Shown here: piece after piece, positions 60,731 to 64,000 of the stretch | Numbering within the stretch: position 1 is the stretch's first letter | Layout: the number at the start of each line of letters is the position of its first letter | Source of the DNA: JBLIRR01 sp049472395 | GTDB lineage: Bacteria > SZUA-182 > DTGQ01 > JBLIRR01 | NCBI GenBank assembly: GCA_049472395.1 | Contig: JBLIRR010000003.1 | Span: 1 to 64,000 of the forward strand | Direction: 5' to 3' | DNA length: 64,000 nucleotides | Position numbers and translations under genes: made by a program | The notes under the pieces: model-generated | The model's database searches: none | Told to the model about the DNA's origin: nothing | Seen by the model: the letters and a program-made list of their open reading frames with translations, nothing else

Positions 60731-62290
60731 TTAATTCTTGATCTCGGTATCCTTAAGTGAAACGTAATCTGCGGATGGGAATAATGTATAGCCAGAAATA
60801 TTCTTTTTCATGACCACTATATTATCCCAATGCCATAAATTTACATAGGGAAGATCTTTAGCCAATAATTTTTGTATTTGGCTATAAATGTCTTTCCGTT
60901 GCTTCTCATCAGCAGTTCTTCTCCCTTCCTTAATGAGCCAATCTAACTGGGGGCTTACATAATGCCCCCGGTTAGCCCCATGCGGAGGAATGCTTTGTGA
61001 GTGAAATATATAATAGTAAATATCAGGATCTGTAATACCCACCCATTGCAAACTATATAATTGAAAATTCCCCGATTTTATATCATTAAAAAAAGTCCCC
61101 CATTCAAGCGACCTCAAATCAACCTTGATACCGACCTTTGCTAAATCTTCCTGAATAACCTCGGCAATGCGCTTACTCAGGTCATTCTGACTCGTTTTAT
61201 ACACTAAATCAAATCGTGGGAGCGGGCCCCCGCCATCAGGGTCCTTGAATCCTGACAGATCAAGCAAGGTGCGTGATCTTTCAGGATCATAAGAATATGT
61301 GTGCACATCAGGTTCATACGCCCAGCAGGATGGAGGAAGCAGACTGTTCGCCGGTCTGGCAAACCCTTTTAAAATATGCTGAATAATTGCTTCCCGATTA
61401 ATGGCCCGGGCTATAGCCTCCCTTACTAATCTATTTTTTAGGAGAGGATCTTTCAAATTAAAACCCAGATAAGAAAGATTGGTCCCTGGCGAAATTTCAA
61501 TCTTGAAATGAGGATCTTTCCTTAAAATGGACAGCGTATCAGGGGTAATCTCATTTTGAATAAGATCAATTGAGCCTTTTTGCAGTTCAAATATCCGGAC
61601 AGTATCATCAGGGATGATCTTAAATACCACCCTATCTAATTTTGGTTTGCCGGCAAAATAGCGAGGATGACTGCGAAGCACTATTCTTTCATCAGTCAAC
61701 CACTCCTCAAATTGGAAAGGACCGCTCCCTATAGGATGTGTCTCAAAATTTTTCCCCTCCAGGGTAGCCCTCTCTCTCGGCACAATGCCCATAACCATAT
61801 TCATTAAAAATGGCGCGAAGGGCTCTTTGAGCGTAAATCTTATCGTAAAGGGATCACTACAATGAATCTCTTTTATTATCGAGTAGGTTGCGGCCTTTGG
61901 CGACTGAAAATTCGGATCTCGCAGAGAGTCAAACGTATATTTCACATCATCCGCTGTAAGCTCAACACCATTATGATAATATACCCCCTTCCTAAGATGA
62001 AAGATGTAGGTCAGATCATCGGGATTTTCCCATGATTGCGCAGTATCAGGAATAATATGTGAAGACTCATCAAGCCGTACAAGACTGCTAAAAATGAGCT
62101 GCGTCAGTTTGTGCGAGATTGCGTCAAGGCTTTTTCGCGGATCAAGGTTTGTGGGGCCGGTCTCAATGCCTATAGTTAGGCTTTGATCCTCTTTTTTCTG
62201 TTTTTTTTCACCCTTCTGACCTCTCTGACAGGAACTATATACACATATGACAATACATACGATTCCTATATAATAGAAAGTTCTTTTCAT
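60731..62290 (-). CDS. Peptide-binding lipoprotein, family 5 ABC transporter
   Basis: The start at 62290 overlaps the upstream stop (ATGA). The 519-residue protein has a lipoprotein signal, MKRTFYYIGIVCIVICVYSSC, with the acylated Cys at 21. The mature part carries GPTNLDPRKSLDA, YHNGVELTADDVKYTF, and GSGPFQFEEW, typical of SBP_bac_5 proteins (DppA/OppA-like). It captures peptides in the periplasm and delivers them to the two permeases downstream. The charged stretch after the Cys (RGQKGEKKQKKEDQ) is a tether. Confidence 0.92.
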   Translation of the reverse strand: MKRTFYYIGIVCIVICVYSSCQRGQKGEKKQKKEDQSLTIGIETGPTNLDPRKSLDAISHKLTQLIFSSLVRLDESSHIIPDTAQSWENPDDLTYIFHLRKGVYYHNGVELTADDVKYTFDSLRDPNFQSPKAATYSIIKEIHCSDPFTIRFTLKEPFAPFLMNMVMGIVPRERATLEGKNFETHPIGSGPFQFEEWLTDERIVLRSHPRYFAGKPKLDRVVFKIIPDDTVRIFELQKGSIDLIQNEITPDTLSILRKDPHFKIEISPGTNLSYLGFNLKDPLLKNRLVREAIARAINREAIIQHILKGFARPANSLLPPSCWAYEPDVHTYSYDPERSRTLLDLSGFKDPDGGGPLPRFDLVYKTSQNDLSKRIAEVIQEDLAKVGIKVDLRSLEWGTFFNDIKSGNFQLYSLQWVGITDPDIYYYIFHSQSIPPHGANRGHYVSPQLDWLIKEGRRTADEKQRKDIYSQIQKLLAKDLPYVNLWHWDNIVVMKKNISGYTLFPSADYVSLKDTEIKN

Positions 62291-63234
62291 GAAGCAAGAG
62301 CCCACGCAGCTACCAGAACCCCATGTCGTTTAAGATTTTGTCTTCCAAGATCTTTCATACGCGAAATAATCCCAAAGCTTCCGTCATTATGTTGACTCTC
62401 AATAATAAAGTCCATAGCTTGTTGAAAGTGAGGCACATCAGTATAATTAATTATTTTAGCGCATATAACTAATTCACATAAAATATCAAGTTCCCCTTTA
62501 GGCAGATAGAGCGCAATACCCTCACGAATTATCTCCCTTATAAATTCCAGTTCTCCTGGCAACAGCATTTCTTCAGGATTCTTATCCCCGAATACGGAGA
62601 GTGCAAAAATTTCATGGGTAATATCATAATAAAAATTCGTCACATCTATGGAAGACGCATAATTTTTCCCAACAGGGACAAGGTATGGGTCTTTGGTCAT
62701 AGTTGCAACTATTCCCCGGCTTATGGAATCTTCGAGAGGTACCCTGGGTTCATAGCCAAGGTCACGCAGTAATGCGCTATTTAAAATAATATAGGTTATG
62801 CTCGGGGGATAGGTCATGTGATTATGCAGGATCTCTTTTTTTATAAAATCATGAAAATCATCCGTCTCAAGCCCCACCTTTTCTGCATCCCGGCAAATGA
62901 CCAGATACGCGGTAATCTCTCCGTCATACTCAATATGAAAATCCTTCTTGGCCCTTACCTCTTCCACTATACGAGCAATTCTATTACGATAATATTCTCT
63001 TTCTTTTTCTGATTCAGCTCTCGTATAGAGGATATAAAATAGATTTATTTCCTCCCCCATCTCTAAAAAGCCCCCCTCTTTAAAGGTGGCCGGATGGGCT
63101 ATCAACCAATTGACCGCTTTCTCCACAACCTGTTCCGATAATGAGTAGTTTTTCGGAATTTGGGAGTGACGCACGCACGCGAGCAGGAAAATTAGCAGAA
63201 AACATATAATGAGCACTTTATTAATATTCTTCAT
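62287..63234 (-). CDS. Lipoprotein with alpha/alpha-toroid-like fold
   Basis: The start at 63234 (MKNINKVLIICF) has GGAGAG upstream. The 315-residue product has a lipobox LLAC (Cys about 20). The rest is a regular series of helix pairs (EKAVNWLIAHPATFKEGGFLE, ITAYLVICRD, FQQAMDFIIESQHNDGSFG). The QxxDGSFG-type turn is that of terpene-cyclase or prenyltransferase-like toroids and DUF-type relatives. No catalytic Asp cluster is seen. It is the first gene of the peptide-uptake operon, so a role in wall-fragment capture is possible. Confidence 0.7.
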   Translation of the reverse strand: MKNINKVLIICFLLIFLLACVRHSQIPKNYSLSEQVVEKAVNWLIAHPATFKEGGFLEMGEEINLFYILYTRAESEKEREYYRNRIARIVEEVRAKKDFHIEYDGEITAYLVICRDAEKVGLETDDFHDFIKKEILHNHMTYPPSITYIILNSALLRDLGYEPRVPLEDSISRGIVATMTKDPYLVPVGKNYASSIDVTNFYYDITHEIFALSVFGDKNPEEMLLPGELEFIREIIREGIALYLPKGELDILCELVICAKIINYTDVPHFQQAMDFIIESQHNDGSFGIISRMKDLGRQNLKRHGVLVAAWALAS

Positions 63235-63310
63235 TCCTCTCTCCTTTTTAATTAGGTCCAATATCGATTGTGTAATACTATCAATAATTTCATTTTAAAA
63301 CAAGAGCTGG

Positions 63311-63398
63311 TATACACAGCAATTATAATTTTGGGCACATAAGATGTGGCGAGTGGGATCAAAGAATTTAACAATCAAAATTAGAATTGCTGTGTATA
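63311..63398. repeat. Long imperfect inverted repeat (22-bp arms)
   Basis: The arm tatacacagcaattataatt at 63311-63332 pairs with 63377-63398 with one mismatch, around a 44-bp centre. It lies in the intergenic region between the toroid lipoprotein gene and the DUF2809 gene. It may be the remnant of a small non-autonomous mobile element, a protein-binding site, or a hairpin in the leader of one of the flanking genes. No other copy is seen in this window. Confidence 0.5.
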
Positions 63399-63548
63399 AA
63401 TAACCACACTGGGGTTTAAGCCACACGAATAGAAGGAATCCCCAGCTTACAAAGCATATCGGCAGTGATTAATCGCTGAGTCCTGATACAAAACATTGCA
63501 CTTTGCTTTGCATTTTAGTATAGTAAAGAATAAATATAAGATGAAATA

Positions 63549-63941
63549 ATGCGGAAAACAATTCTCCTCTCGCTTTTAATTGTCACACCAGCAGGATTTC
63601 TTTTTAAACTTTATCCTGGCCCTGGAAGGTATTGGGTAAATAATCTCGCATCAGGCATGCTCTATGAAATCTTTTGGTGCTTAATGATATTTTTCTTATT
63701 GCCTCGAAAAGAATATATAATTAAAATCGCTCTGAGTGTATTTCTGGTGACCTGCTCTTTAGAGGTACTCCAACTTTGGCACCCATGGATACTTGAACAG
63801 ATCCGCTCAACGTTCTTAGGGAGAACGATTATTGGCACTACATTTTGCTGGTGGGATTTTCCCTATTATGTGGCAGGATGTAGTATCGGCTGGTTGTGGA
63901 TGCGTATACTCTGTTTTTCTCATGCAGAAAACTTACAATAA
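63549..63941 (+). CDS. DUF2809-family membrane protein
   Basis: This 130-residue protein has four predicted spans (about 5-20, 42-52, 58-75 and 104-122). The motifs GPGRYWVNNLASGMLYEIFWC, SLEVLQLWHPWILEQIRS and LGRTIIGTTFCWWDFPYYVAG match the DUF2809 family of small inner-membrane proteins of unknown function. The length is normal for the family. It is divergent from the upstream lipoprotein gene. No ribosome site is evident; the preceding text is AAGATGAAATA. Confidence 0.75.
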   Translation: MRKTILLSLLIVTPAGFLFKLYPGPGRYWVNNLASGMLYEIFWCLMIFFLLPRKEYIIKIALSVFLVTCSLEVLQLWHPWILEQIRSTFLGRTIIGTTFCWWDFPYYVAGCSIGWLWMRILCFSHAENLQ

Positions 63942-64000
63942 TAAAATTAAAAGATTTACACTTATTCCTTAAGTAAACTTGACAAATCAAGATTATTTGG

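Overview
The window is AT-rich DNA from what looks like a diderm, uncultured bacterium. The evidence is lipoproteins, an OmpA/MotB-type protein, an outer-membrane-like barrel, periplasmic enzymes and NagZ. Nothing fixes the phylum. The mix of caspase/ECF-sigma modules, NTPase conflict systems, MopE-type metal-binding repeats and beta-helix exoproteins is typical of PVC-like or candidate-phylum genomes, but that is inference. Almost everything is on the minus strand, except a beta-helix/carbonic anhydrase block at 48-58 kb and the last gene.

Left part (1-36 kb, accessory in character). After a truncated GH114-like gene comes a tight ten-gene minus-strand operon (1364-14749). In transcription order it encodes a MotA/ExbB-like channel protein, an OmpA/MotB-like partner, a minimal formylglycine-generating-enzyme-like protein, a zinc-ribbon GTPase, an unknown Cys-rich protein, a GAP1-type GTPase-associated protein, a coiled-coil protein, a ClpA/B-like AAA+ ATPase, a radical-SAM activase and a vWA/zinc-ribbon protein. 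It looks like a GTPase-centred conflict or defence system joined to a Zorya-like membrane motor. Next are a secreted tail-fibre-like protein and a MopE-type lipoprotein, an ECF sigma / membrane anti-sigma / caspase operon, and a secreted GH144-type glucoamylase.

The most unusual part is 23.7-33.3 kb. It holds a compact 2205-residue fusion of the RNA polymerase beta and beta-prime subunits with intact catalytic motifs. Translationally coupled to it is a divergent sigma-54 (RpoN) homologue that has a Cys4 zinc-ribbon-like N-terminus and three RpoN-box-like repeats. Upstream lies a sigma-54-activator-type AAA+ protein whose GAFTGA loop is replaced. Near-consensus -24/-12 promoters precede the polymerase gene and, with a related flank, the glucoamylase gene. 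An ECF-type promoter cassette (TGAG, 16-17 nt, CGTC) occurs four times: before the ECF sigma gene, before both copies of the lipoprotein/tail-fibre pair, and before the AAA+ activator. This suggests a cascade of ECF sigma, then activator, then sigma-54-like factor plus fused polymerase, then exoenzyme.

A tRNA-Arg(UCU) at 36.1 kb, with a decayed tRNA-like fragment about 180 bp from it, separates this region from ordinary genes on the right: guaA, guaB3, a DnaC-like helicase loader and partner, coaX, birA, nadC, valS, a receiver-domain protein, an esterase-like hydrolase and a HAD protein. Four secreted beta-helix proteins, a TPR/barrel protein and an exported gamma carbonic anhydrase follow. 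The window ends with nagZ, a family-5 peptide ABC transporter (two permeases and a binding protein), an alpha/alpha-toroid lipoprotein and a DUF2809 membrane protein. I saw no CRISPR array, rRNA, intact integrase or intact transposase.
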